DNA from: Histidinibacterium lentulum | Lineage (GTDB): Bacteria > Pseudomonadota > Alphaproteobacteria > Rhodobacterales > Rhodobacteraceae | Length of the DNA: 64,000 nucleotides | Assembly (NCBI RefSeq): GCF_003789055.1 | Contig: NZ_ML119084.1 | Coordinates: 248,001 to 312,000 of the forward strand | Direction of reading: 5' to 3' | Part shown: one piece after another, positions 17,230 to 25,468 of the stretch | How positions within the stretch are numbered: the stretch's first letter is position 1 | Layout of the letters: each line of letters starts with the position of its first letter | The notes under the pieces: model-generated | Told to the model about the DNA's origin: nothing | The model's database searches: none | What the model saw: the letters and a program-made list of their open reading frames with translations, nothing else | Made by a program: the position numbers and the translations under genes

Positions 17230-18255
17230 TCAGGGCGCCGGCCCGTCGCTCTCGCGCGGGATCAGACGCGCCTCCACCAGGTCCTGAAGCGGTTCGGTCG
17301 CCCCGCCCAGTTTCGCCAGAACCATCCGCGCCATGCGCATGCCCACGGCGTCGAGGTCCTGGGTGAACGAGGTCAGGGCCGGATCGCCCAGCGCCGCGAT
17401 CGGCATGTCGTCGCAGCCGATGACGGAGATGTCGTGGCCCGGCCTCAGCCCCAGTGCCCGCGCCGCCTCCATCGCCGAAAGCGCGATCATGTCGTTGCCG
17501 CAAAAGAGCGCCGTGGGTTCCGCGCCGGAGGTGATCAGATGGGTCAGCGCCTCGCCCCCGGTGCGGCGGGAGAGGTAGCATTCGATCTCAAGCGTCGGGT
17601 CGAAGGACAGCCCGGCGGCCGCCAGCGCCGCGCGGTAGCCCTGCCGAGCGTGGTGGGAATAGGTGTAGCGCAGGGGCGGCGACAGATAGGCGATGCGCGT
17701 GTGACCGAAGCGGATCAGCCGCTCGGTCGCCTGCCGGCCCAGGCCGACGCCGTCGCGGTCGATCCAGTCGTGATCGTTGCGCAGGGTCTGGCCCACGGTG
17801 ACGAAGGGAAAGCCGCGCGCCTGAAGGTAGTCGATCCGCTCGTCCTCGGGCCGGGTCCGCCCAAACAGCAGCGCGTCGGAGCGGTGCCGTTCGACCGTGC
17901 GGCGGATGATGTCGATCTCCGCCTCGTATTCGCGCGCCATCACGACCTGCAGGTCGTAGCCTTGCGCCTGCAGCACCAGTTCCACCCCGTCGAGCAGGCC
18001 GAGGTAGAACGGGTCCACGAATTTCGTCCATGGCTTCGAGACCATGAAGGTCACCGTCTGGGTCTGTGCGGACCTCAGGGTCGCCGCCGCGAAGGAGGCG
18101 CGGTAGCCGAGGCGCTCCGCCGCCTCTTCCACCTTCCGGCGGGTGTCGGCGTTGACGTCCGCATAGCCGTTCAGCGCGCGGCTGACGGTCGAGACCGAGA
18201 GCCCGACATGGGCGGCGAGATCGCGGATCCCGGGGCGGCGGACGGCCTCCGTCAT
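17230..18255 (-). CDS. LacI family transcriptional regulator
   Basis: This 341-residue protein has a classic LacI layout: a helix-turn-helix with LSVSTVSRALNGYADVNADT and the hinge EAAERLGYRA, then a periplasmic-binding-like effector domain (QTVTFMVSKPW, FCGNDMIALSAMEAAR, SVIGCDDMPIAAL). It is most likely a sugar-responsive repressor. Its start overlaps the GH13 stop (ATGA), so it lies in the operon it probably controls. The two AAACGTTT palindromes in the adjacent divergent region are the likely operators, since LacI-family sites are centred on CG with A/T-rich flanks. Confidence 0.93.
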   Translation of the reverse strand: MTEAVRRPGIRDLAAHVGLSVSTVSRALNGYADVNADTRRKVEEAAERLGYRASFAAATLRSAQTQTVTFMVSKPWTKFVDPFYLGLLDGVELVLQAQGYDLQVVMAREYEAEIDIIRRTVERHRSDALLFGRTRPEDERIDYLQARGFPFVTVGQTLRNDHDWIDRDGVGLGRQATERLIRFGHTRIAYLSPPLRYTYSHHARQGYRAALAAAGLSFDPTLEIECYLSRRTGGEALTHLITSGAEPTALFCGNDMIALSAMEAARALGLRPGHDISVIGCDDMPIAALGDPALTSFTQDLDAVGMRMARMVLAKLGGATEPLQDLVEARLIPRESDGPAP

Positions 18256-19805
18256 TCGGCCACCGCGATGAGAAAGCCCTGCGGCGGCAGGCCATCGGCA
18301 CCGGCCGCCCCGGCGAGAACGGTGCCGTGGGGCGGGGCCGGTCGGGCGTAGTCGGTGAAGTTGAAGGCACAGACAAGCGTCTGGTCCTCGTGGCTGCGGA
18401 AAAAGGACAGCCCGTCGGCATCGGCCTCCAGCACCTCGAAATCCCCCAGCCGCAGGGCGGGGCTTTCCCGGCGCAGGGCAAGAAGCGCGCGGCAGGTCTC
18501 CAGTACCGATCCGGGCCGTCCCGCCTGACGCGACACGGACCGGTCCCGGTGCGCGGGTTCCGCCGGAAGCCAGGGGTCGGCATCGGAGAACCCGAGCGCC
18601 TCGCTGTCGTCCCAGGCCATCGGTGTGCGCGCCCCGTCGCGGCCCCGGTGGTTCGGCCAGAACCGGATCGCCTCGGGGTCCTGAAGCCTGTCGCGGGGCA
18701 CGTCGGAGTGGGTCAGCCCCAGTTCCTCGCCCTGGTAGAGGATCACCGACCCGCGCAAAGAGATAAGCAGCGCCAGCAACATCTTCTGCCGCGCCTCGTC
18801 ATCCTCCGCGCCCCAGCGGCTCGCCACACGCACCACGTCGTGGTTCGAGAAGGCCCAGGTCGGCCAGCCGCCACCCGCGCCGGCCTCCAGCACCGTCCGC
18901 GCGATGTGTGCGCCATCGAGCCGCGGGCCCAGAAGCTCGAAGCTGTAGGCGGTGTGCAGCCGGCCGGGCGCGGTGTATTCCGCCATCCGCGCCACCTGCC
19001 AGTCGCAGGAAATCTCTGCCAGCAGCATCCGGTCGCCCGCCCGCGCACGCATCCGTTCCAGAAACGGCAGCGTCTCGGGCCGGGAGCGGTCATGGAGGCG
19101 CTGTTGCAGGTAGTAGGGGTTGGTCGGCCGCGGCGTCAGCCCGGAGGGCGGGTTGTCTCGCAACGCCGGGTCGTGGGTGTAGAAATTCGCCACGTCGAGC
19201 CGCAGACCGTCGATGCCGAGGTCGAACCAGAAGTCCATGATGTCGAGCACCTCGTCCTGCACCTCCGGATTATGCAGGTTCAGGTCCGGCTGTTCGACGA
19301 TGAAATTGTGCAGGTAGTATTGCCTGCGCACGGGATGCCATTCCCAGGCGATGCCGCCGAACCGCGCAAGCCAGTTGTTGGGCGGGCTTCCGTCCGGTTT
19401 CGGATCGGCCCAGACATACCAGTCGCCGCGCGGCCCGTCGGGATCGCCGGCACTCTCGGCGAACCACGGATGCCGGTCGGAGCTGTGGGAATAGACCTGG
19501 TCGATCACCACGCGGAGACCCCTCGCATGGGCCTCCTCGGTCAGCCTCCGCACGTCCTCGATGCGGCCGAACCGGGGATCGACGCCCCGGTAATCGGCGA
19601 CATCATAGCCGCCGTCCTTCATCGGCGACGGGGAAAAGGGCGTCACCCAGATCGCGTCGACGCCGAGGTCGCGCAGGTAGTCGAGGCGCGAGATCAGACC
19701 CGGCAGGTCGCCCTCGCCGTCCCCGTCCGAATCCTGGAAGGAGCGGATATAGACCTCGTAGAGACTGGCGCCGCGCCACCACTCCCCTGCATCGTCGCTC
19801 TTCAC
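18252..19805 (-). CDS. GH13 alpha-glucosidase
   Basis: This 517-residue glycoside hydrolase family 13 enzyme is predicted to release glucose from alpha-glucosides. The conserved regions are visible: DQVYSHSS (region I), GLRLDVANFY with the nucleophile Asp (II), LLAEISCDW with the acid/base Glu (III) and SNHDVVR (IV). No signal peptide is seen, so it is cytosolic. I choose the GTG at 19805 over an ATG at 19856: GGAGGGGG sits ahead of it, and the longer start would place an operator and promoter inside the coding sequence. The gene is cotranscribed with lacI. Confidence 0.91.
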   Translation of the reverse strand: MKSDDAGEWWRGASLYEVYIRSFQDSDGDGEGDLPGLISRLDYLRDLGVDAIWVTPFSPSPMKDGGYDVADYRGVDPRFGRIEDVRRLTEEAHARGLRVVIDQVYSHSSDRHPWFAESAGDPDGPRGDWYVWADPKPDGSPPNNWLARFGGIAWEWHPVRRQYYLHNFIVEQPDLNLHNPEVQDEVLDIMDFWFDLGIDGLRLDVANFYTHDPALRDNPPSGLTPRPTNPYYLQQRLHDRSRPETLPFLERMRARAGDRMLLAEISCDWQVARMAEYTAPGRLHTAYSFELLGPRLDGAHIARTVLEAGAGGGWPTWAFSNHDVVRVASRWGAEDDEARQKMLLALLISLRGSVILYQGEELGLTHSDVPRDRLQDPEAIRFWPNHRGRDGARTPMAWDDSEALGFSDADPWLPAEPAHRDRSVSRQAGRPGSVLETCRALLALRRESPALRLGDFEVLEADADGLSFFRSHEDQTLVCAFNFTDYARPAPPHGTVLAGAAGADGLPPQGFLIAVAE

Positions 19806-19834
19806 CGCCGTCGTCCCCCTCCGAAGCTGCTCAC

Positions 19835-19854
19835 GATCAAAAACGTTTCTGATC
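19835..19854. promoter_or_regulatory. LacI-type operator 1, between -35 and -10 of the GH13 promoter
   Basis: GATCAAAAACGTTTCTGATC is a 20-bp near-perfect palindrome centred on AAACGTTT. On the minus strand it lies between TTGACG (19863-19858) and TTTGAT (19841-19836), 16 bases apart. Bound repressor would block RNA polymerase. Predicted start of transcription is near 19829, about 24 bases before the GTG. Confidence 0.72.
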
Positions 19855-19903
19855 ATCCGTCAAGCCTTTGGGGCAGGAACGGGACTTTTTGCGAACATAT
19901 CCC

Positions 19904-19932
19904 TTGACGCATGTCAAATCCCGCCGAATAGT
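19904..19932 (+). promoter_or_regulatory. Promoter of the sugar transporter operon, with TTGACGCATGTCAA palindrome
   Basis: TTGACG (19904-19909) and AATAGT (19927-19932) are 17 bases apart, a plausible sigma-70 promoter for the rightward operon, starting near 19939. The first element is half of a perfect TTGAC-N4-GTCAA palindrome (19904-19917), the shape of an FNR/CRP-family site. Confidence 0.5.
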
Positions 19933-19943
19933 CAAAGTGCTTT

Positions 19944-19959
19944 CCAGAAACGTTTTCGG
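19944..19959. promoter_or_regulatory. LacI-type operator 2, at the start of the transporter transcript
   Basis: The sequence CCAGAAACGTTTTCGG repeats the AAACGTTT core (19948-19955) of operator 1. It lies just downstream of the predicted rightward start site. The two cores are 107 bp apart, about ten helical turns, allowing one repressor tetramer to loop the DNA. Confidence 0.65.
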
Positions 19960-20021
19960 TTCACGCCGGAGGCGAGACGGCACAGCCCCGCGGGAGGCGC
20001 GGTGGGAGAGGGAGGAGAACC

Positions 20022-21011
20022 ATGAAGACCATTGCAAGGGCGCTCGCGGGCGCCGCATCTGCGCTTGCGCTTATGGCGGGTGCCGCCGCAGCGCAGACCG
20101 CGAACTGGTGCGAGGGCCAGACCATCCGGGTGTTCTCGGGCGGGCCGGCCGGCGGGGCGTTCAACTCGATCATCGACCGCGGCGCCCTGCAGGCGGGCGA
20201 GGACACCGGCGCCAACGTCGAGATCATCTATTCCGATTGGGATTTCGACCGGATGGTCCAGCAGCTGCGCGAAGCGATCAGCCAGCAGCCCGACGGCATC
20301 GCCATGATGGGCCACCCCGGCGACGACGCACTGATGCCGCTCGCGCAGCAGGCCGCCGATGCGGGCATCCCGATCATGTACATGAACGTGGACGTGCCCG
20401 AAGTTCGGGCCGCCTTCGGCTCGGGTTACGTCGGCGCCACGCTCTACGACCAGGGCGTGTCGCTGGGCCAAGAGACCCTGCGCCTCGCCGGTGACAGGCT
20501 CCAGCCCGGCCAGACCGCCGTCGTCATGTCCCGCTGGGAGAGCGAGAACCGCGCCCAGCGCGAGCTCGGCCTCGTCGCCGTGCTCGAGGAGTTCGGCATG
20601 AACGTGATCAAGCTGCAGGAAGCCGAGGGTGCCAGCGCCGACCAGATGCTGCAGCTTCCGGCCCTGACCGCCACCATGCTGTCGAACCCCGACACCACGC
20701 TCGTCGGCTATCCGGGCGGGCCGTGGCTTTCGGCCGCGCCGATCTTCATGGATGCCGTCGGCAAGGAGCCGGGCGAGGTTCTCGGCGTCGGTTTCGACCT
20801 CGGGCAGGGCGTGATGCGCGCCTTCGAGGCGGGCCATGTCCTCGTGACATCGGACCAGCAGCCCTACCTGCAGGGCTACATGCCCGTCCTGTCGCTGTGC
20901 CAGCAGCTCGTCTACCAGCTCTCGCCGCTGGTCGTGGACACCGGCGCGGGCTTCGTCACCGCCGACAATTACGGGGCCGTGGCCCCGCTGGCCGAGGCCG
21001 GCATCCGCTGA
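20022..21011 (+). CDS. Periplasmic sugar-binding protein of ABC transporter
   Basis: This 329-residue protein has a clear signal peptide (MKTIARALAGAASALALMAG, cleavage after AAAAQ) and a periplasmic-binding fold of the ribose/galactose cluster. Recognisable segments are GAFNSIIDRGAL, QPDGIAMMGHPGDDALMP and the hinge MYMNVDVPEVR. Its job is to capture sugar for the permease and ATPase encoded next. GGGAGGAGAACC is a strong ribosome site ahead of the ATG. It heads the rightward operon and lies about 80 bases downstream of its predicted promoter. Confidence 0.91.
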   Translation: MKTIARALAGAASALALMAGAAAAQTANWCEGQTIRVFSGGPAGGAFNSIIDRGALQAGEDTGANVEIIYSDWDFDRMVQQLREAISQQPDGIAMMGHPGDDALMPLAQQAADAGIPIMYMNVDVPEVRAAFGSGYVGATLYDQGVSLGQETLRLAGDRLQPGQTAVVMSRWESENRAQRELGLVAVLEEFGMNVIKLQEAEGASADQMLQLPALTATMLSNPDTTLVGYPGGPWLSAAPIFMDAVGKEPGEVLGVGFDLGQGVMRAFEAGHVLVTSDQQPYLQGYMPVLSLCQQLVYQLSPLVVDTGAGFVTADNYGAVAPLAEAGIR

Positions 21012-21079
21012 TCCTCCCCGAGGGGGCCCGTGCCGGGCGCCGGGCCCCCTCTCCTTTCGCAAACCGGATGGAGCGTACC

Positions 21080-21867
21080 ATGGCCGAGGCGGAGCCGATC
21101 ATCGAGCTGAAGAACATCGTGAAGCGCTTCGGCAATGTCGAGCGCTGTCCGGCGTCAGCATGACCGTCCGCAAGGGCGAGGTCCTGGGCCTTCTGGGCGA
21201 CAACGGCGCTGGCAAGTCGACACTGGTCAAGACGCTGGCCGGGGTGCACGACCCCGACGAGGGCGAGATCATCGTCAAGGGCAAGCGCCGCACGCCCTGG
21301 ACCCCGCTGGCCGCGCGCGACGCCGGCATCGAGACGGTCTTCCAGGACCGCGCGCTCGCGCCGCAGCATTCCATCGTCACAAACATATTCATGGGCCGCG
21401 AGATCACCAACGCCTTCGGCCTGACGAAGGTGCAGACCCAGATCGACGAGGCAAACCGGCTGATGCGCGAGATCGGCTTCACCTCCAAGGTGTTCAATCC
21501 CGAGTCCACCGTGGGCCACCTGTCGGGCGGCGAGCGTCAGGGCGTCGCCATCGCCCGCGCGCTTTACAACAAGGCCGACGTGATCGTGCTGGACGAGCCC
21601 ACCACGGCCCTCAGCCTTACCGAGACGCAGAAGGTCTTCCGCTTCGTCGAGGCCGTGAAGGCCTCCGGTCGGACCGTGATCTTTATCGGGCACAACATCT
21701 ATCACGTCTGGGAGATCGCCGACCGGTTCTTCGTCATCGACCGCGGGCGCGAGGCGTTCGAGGGGCTCAAGGCCCAGTTCGACGGCGCCGACCACCTCAT
21801 CCACATGATGCACCAGCTGGCCGAGACCGGCCGCGCCGATACCGCCACCCTGAAATCCGTGGCCTGA
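21080..21867 (+). pseudogene. Sugar ABC transporter ATP-binding protein, frameshifted
   Basis: The protein is a half-size CUT2-type ATPase (FrcA-like) with Walker A GDNGAGKSTL, signature LSGGERQG and Walker B VIVLDEPTTAL. The first 22 codons (MAEAEPIIELKNIVKRFGNV) are in one frame, then the reading frame shifts near 21142 and continues as MTVRKGEVLGLLG from 21160. Restoring one G (GAGGCG for GAGCG) joins them into the normal EALSGVSMTV. Thus one base appears deleted, in the genome or in the assembly. An internal ATG at 21160 could give a 235-residue protein lacking the adenine-stacking loop. The start 21080 is favoured by GGAG upstream. Confidence 0.82.
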
Positions 21868-21877
21868 GGAGCGAGAG

Positions 21878-22933
21878 ATGTCCGACGCGACCCCCGCCGC
21901 CGCCCGCCCGCCCGAGGCCGATGCCAGCGCCGTCGACACCCGCAAGGAACAGAGCCGGTGGTTCCGCTACTACCGCACCAACGGCCGCGCGATGAACGCC
22001 TTCCTGACGCTGGTCATCGTCTGGGCCGTCTTCGCGGTGAACAACCCGCCGCTGTTCCTGAACCCCGTCTTCTACAACGCCTTCCTCTTCTCGGTCCCGG
22101 CGACGATCTTCCTCACGACGAGCCTCGTCTTCGTGATCGTGTCCGGAGAGCTCGACCTCGCCTTTCCGTCCGTGGTCGGCGCGGCGGGCGGCGTGTTCAT
22201 GTACATGGTCATGTCGGGGTTCCCGGTGATGGGAGCGTTCTTCCTGACGCTGGGCTTCGGCGCCCTGCTCGGGGCGGGCATCGGGCTCATCGTGGTCTAC
22301 GGAAAGATCTCGTCTCTGGTGGCGACGCTGGGCCTCAACTTCTTCATTCTTGGCCTCGTGAACCTCCTCGCCCAGGGCCGCACGATCAGCGCGCCCGATG
22401 CCGTGGGCACGCTGGGCAACCGCATCCTGACCGGCAAGTTCGAGCTGCTGAACACCGGGCTGCAGGTGCCCATGCATTTCGTCTGGTCGCTGCTCTGGTG
22501 CCTCTTCTGCTTTGTCCTGTTCAAATATCACAAGTTCGGGGTCCGGGTTCAGCTGGTGGGGGACAACACCGACAGCGCCAGGCAGATGGGCATCAACGTG
22601 GAGCGTATCCGCGTGGGCGTCTTCATCTTCTCGGGCATCGCCGCGGCCATCGCGGGGGCGATCCTCGTGCAGATGGCGAACATGGTCTGGTTCCCGACCT
22701 CCGGTAAGGCATACCTGCTGATCGCGCTGGCCGCACTTTTCGTCGGCGGCACCCCCACCTGGGGCGGCGTCGGCACGATCTGGGGCGCGCTCTTCGGGGC
22801 GATGACCGTGACGCTGATCCCGTCGGGGGCGGTCGGCGCGGGGTTTGCCGGCTACTGGACCGATTTCCTCTTCGGCCTCGTCATCATCCTGACGATGATC
22901 GCGCACCGCTTCTCCGGCGCACGGGTCCGCTGA
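21878..22933 (+). CDS. Sugar ABC transporter permease (CUT2/RbsC type)
   Basis: This 351-residue inner-membrane protein has a polar N-terminus (about 40 residues) and then about eight to ten hydrophobic helices. It belongs to the branched-chain/ribose permease superfamily: SGELDLAFPSVVGAAGG corresponds to the GxxDLSxGxxxAL loop, and GDNTDSARQMGINVERI matches the cytoplasmic coupling segment. GAGGAGCGAG gives a good ribosome site. It forms the transporter with the binding protein and the frameshifted ATPase, and its stop overlaps the next SDR start (TGATG). Confidence 0.9.
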   Translation: MSDATPAAARPPEADASAVDTRKEQSRWFRYYRTNGRAMNAFLTLVIVWAVFAVNNPPLFLNPVFYNAFLFSVPATIFLTTSLVFVIVSGELDLAFPSVVGAAGGVFMYMVMSGFPVMGAFFLTLGFGALLGAGIGLIVVYGKISSLVATLGLNFFILGLVNLLAQGRTISAPDAVGTLGNRILTGKFELLNTGLQVPMHFVWSLLWCLFCFVLFKYHKFGVRVQLVGDNTDSARQMGINVERIRVGVFIFSGIAAAIAGAILVQMANMVWFPTSGKAYLLIALAALFVGGTPTWGGVGTIWGALFGAMTVTLIPSGAVGAGFAGYWTDFLFGLVIILTMIAHRFSGARVR

Positions 22934-23631
22934 TGCCGCGCGCCGTGGTCACCGGCGCCGCGGGCGGGATAGGCCGGGCGACCGTCGCGACCTTCGAGGC
23001 GGCGGGCTGGGAGGTGGCAGGTCTGGACCGCGACGGGCCGGAGCCGGTGGACGTGGCCGACCCCGAGAGCATCGGGGCGGCCTTCGCCCGCATCGGCGCG
23101 CGCTGGGAGGCCCTCGACGCGCTGATCTGCGTGGCGGGCATCAACCACCGCTCCCCGGTGGCCGAGATGCATGTCGCGGACTGGGACCGGATGATGGACG
23201 TGAACCTCGGCGGCATGTTCCTCGCCGCGAAGTTCGGCGTGCCCCTGCAGGCCCGGGCCGAGACGCCCGCCATCGTCACCATGGCCTCGATCTCCGGCCA
23301 TGTCGCCTCGCCCGATTACCCTGCCTATGTCACCACGAAAGCCGCGGTCGAGAGCTTCACCTGGGCGCTGGCACAGGAGGTCGGGGACCGCGGCATCCGC
23401 GTGAACGCCGTGGCGCCGGGCTGGGTCGACGCGGGCTTCACTGGCGCGGCGCTCGACCAGATGGACGACCCCGAGCCGCTCTATGCCGCCGCGCGGGAGG
23501 CGCATCTTCTGGGCCGCATGGCCGAGCCCGAGGAGGTCGCGGCGGCGATCCTCTGGCTGGCCTCGCCCAGGGCCTCCTTCGTGACCGGCCAGACGCTTTT
23601 CGTCGATGGCGGGCTGATGCGGAAGCACTGA
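22933..23631 (+). CDS. SDR family oxidoreductase
   Basis: This 232-residue short-chain dehydrogenase/reductase has the NAD(P)-binding TGAAGGIGRA motif and the catalytic SxYxxxK set: SISGHV with the active serine, then YVTTK. The C-terminal VTGQTLFVDGG is typical. Asp in GLDRDG after the second strand suggests NAD preference, which is inference. It is coupled at both ends to permease and the next SDR. In this operon it likely oxidises a sugar or a sugar-derived alcohol. Confidence 0.91.
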   Translation: MPRAVVTGAAGGIGRATVATFEAAGWEVAGLDRDGPEPVDVADPESIGAAFARIGARWEALDALICVAGINHRSPVAEMHVADWDRMMDVNLGGMFLAAKFGVPLQARAETPAIVTMASISGHVASPDYPAYVTTKAAVESFTWALAQEVGDRGIRVNAVAPGWVDAGFTGAALDQMDDPEPLYAAAREAHLLGRMAEPEEVAAAILWLASPRASFVTGQTLFVDGGLMRKH

Positions 23632-24323
23632 TGGGACGGATCGCGATCACCGGGGGCGCGGGCGGCATCGGGGCGGCGACCGTGACCCTCCTGCAGGCGG
23701 CGGGACTCGAGGCCGTATCCCTCGACCTGGCCGAGAACCCGGACGCCGCCGAGAGCCACATCGTGGACGTCTCGGACGAGGCGCAGGTAGCGGAGGCCCT
23801 TGGCCGGGCCGGGCCACTGACCGGCCTTGTCTGCATCGCCGGAACCAACGCCTTCGGCCGGGTGGAGGACCTCGACTGGCAGGACTGGCGGCGGGTCATG
23901 GCCGTGAACGTGCGCGGCGCGATGCTGGCGATGAAGCACGCGCAGCTCTCTCCGGGCGGCGCAGTGGTGCTGATGGCCTCGGTCTCGGCCCATATCGGGA
24001 CGGACGGTTATACCTGCTATCACGCCTCCAAGGGCGCCGTTCTGGGCCTCATGCGAGCCACCAGCGGAGAGTTCGCACCCCGCGGCATCCGGGTCAACGC
24101 GGTCAGTCCCGGCTGGGTCGACACGCCCTTCACCGACCGCGGCCTCGCCGTCCTGCCCGACCCCGACGCGGTGCGGGCGGGCGCGGGTGCCGCCCATATC
24201 CTCGGCCGCATGGCGCGACCCGAAGAGGTGGCGGAGGCGATCGCGTTTCTCCTGTCCGACGCGGCCTCCTTCGTCACCGGGACGGAGCTGATCGTGGACG
24301 GCGGATTCCTGAGGAAACGATGA
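23631..24323 (+). CDS. SDR family oxidoreductase
   Basis: This 230-residue dehydrogenase is a close relative of the preceding gene, with TGGAGGIGAATV, catalytic serine in ASVSAH, YHASK and VTGTELIVDGG. An Asp ends the second strand (SLDLAEN), again suggesting NAD. Tandem SDRs often oxidise successive intermediates, or one may have arisen by duplication; sequence differences outside the motifs suggest distinct substrates. ATGA couples it to the following P450 gene. Confidence 0.9.
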   Translation: MGRIAITGGAGGIGAATVTLLQAAGLEAVSLDLAENPDAAESHIVDVSDEAQVAEALGRAGPLTGLVCIAGTNAFGRVEDLDWQDWRRVMAVNVRGAMLAMKHAQLSPGGAVVLMASVSAHIGTDGYTCYHASKGAVLGLMRATSGEFAPRGIRVNAVSPGWVDTPFTDRGLAVLPDPDAVRAGAGAAHILGRMARPEEVAEAIAFLLSDAASFVTGTELIVDGGFLRKR

Positions 24324-25468
24324 CCAACGAAGACCCTTTCGCCCCCTACCGCGACGCGGGCGGCTATCTCGGCGACTTTCGCGGAGAGCGCATCCCGGTG
24401 ATCCTCGGCTACCACGCCGTGCGCGACGCGGCGAAGGACTGGCAGCGGTTTTCCAACGACGCGCAGGGCCGGGTGCCGATCCCCGCCGAGGACGACGTGC
24501 GCAGCCTGCGCCAACTGCCCATCGAGACCGACCCGCCGCTGCATACCGAGCTGAAGGATCTGGTGCGCGACTGGTTCCGCCGCCCCGCCACCGATCCCGC
24601 CCTGCGCGAAGCGATCACCGTGCTGGTGGCGGAGGCGGTGGAGAAGGCGCTGGCGGCCGGCGAGGTCGAGGTGGTCAGCGGATTCGCCCTGCCCCTGCAA
24701 AGCCGTGCGCTTGCCCTGCTGCTGGGCCTGCCGCGCGCGGCGGGGGAGGAGTGGATCGCCTGGGGCCTCCACGCCTTTCGCACCGCAGGCGTCAACGACC
24801 CCGCCCGCGCCGACCGGCTGCTGAAGGTGCTGGAGCGCGAAACCGACCGCGCCATGGCGCAAGGAGGCGACGATTTCTTTGCCTTTCTCGCGGGTGCGGA
24901 GTTCCGGGGCCGCAAACTGACCCGCGACGAGATCCTCGGTTATGCCCATGTCACCTTCGCCGGGGGCCGCGACACGCTCATCGCCTCCATCGCCACCGCG
25001 CTGCGCCACATGGCGCAGAGGCCCGAGGACCTAAAGGCGTTGCGCCACAGCAACCGCCTCGCCGTGACCGGGGCGGAGGAGATCGTGCGCTGGCTCTCGC
25101 CGCTCGATCATATCGGCCGCATTTGCCCCCATGCCGACGAGGTGGGCGGCCATCCCCGCGCGCCGGGCGAGCGGATCGCCCTCTGCTGGGCCGCGGCGAA
25201 CCATGACCCGGCAGTCTTTGCGGACGCGCAGACCCTGCGCCTCGACCGCAGCCCCAATCCCCACGTCGGCTACGGCGCGGGGGACCACGCCTGCCTCGGC
25301 GCGAGCCACGCCCGCGCCGTGATCCGCGCCGTGCTGACCGAGACCGCCGCCCGCGCGGGCCGGATCGACCTCGTGGAGGAAGCGCCCGACATGCGCGACA
25401 TCGGGGGCGTGGTGCACCGGCGCGGCTACGCGCGGCTGACCCTGCGGTTTCATCGAAAGGACGACTGA
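24320..25468 (+). CDS. Cytochrome P450
   Basis: This 382-residue soluble bacterial P450 is a heme-thiolate monooxygenase. Cys325 in VGYGAGDHACLG is the axial ligand, the I-helix oxygen-activation motif is AGGRDT (214-219) and the K-helix ExxR is E254-R257. The length is slightly below the typical 400. No membrane anchor or signal is present. No ferredoxin or ferredoxin reductase gene lies in the island, so electrons must come from elsewhere. Its place between sugar dehydrogenases and a GH31 hydrolase is unusual and suggests oxidation, perhaps O-demethylation, of a sugar. Start overlaps the SDR stop, and its stop overlaps the GH31 start. Confidence 0.93.
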   Translation: MTNEDPFAPYRDAGGYLGDFRGERIPVILGYHAVRDAAKDWQRFSNDAQGRVPIPAEDDVRSLRQLPIETDPPLHTELKDLVRDWFRRPATDPALREAITVLVAEAVEKALAAGEVEVVSGFALPLQSRALALLLGLPRAAGEEWIAWGLHAFRTAGVNDPARADRLLKVLERETDRAMAQGGDDFFAFLAGAEFRGRKLTRDEILGYAHVTFAGGRDTLIASIATALRHMAQRPEDLKALRHSNRLAVTGAEEIVRWLSPLDHIGRICPHADEVGGHPRAPGERIALCWAAANHDPAVFADAQTLRLDRSPNPHVGYGAGDHACLGASHARAVIRAVLTETAARAGRIDLVEEAPDMRDIGGVVHRRGYARLTLRFHRKDD

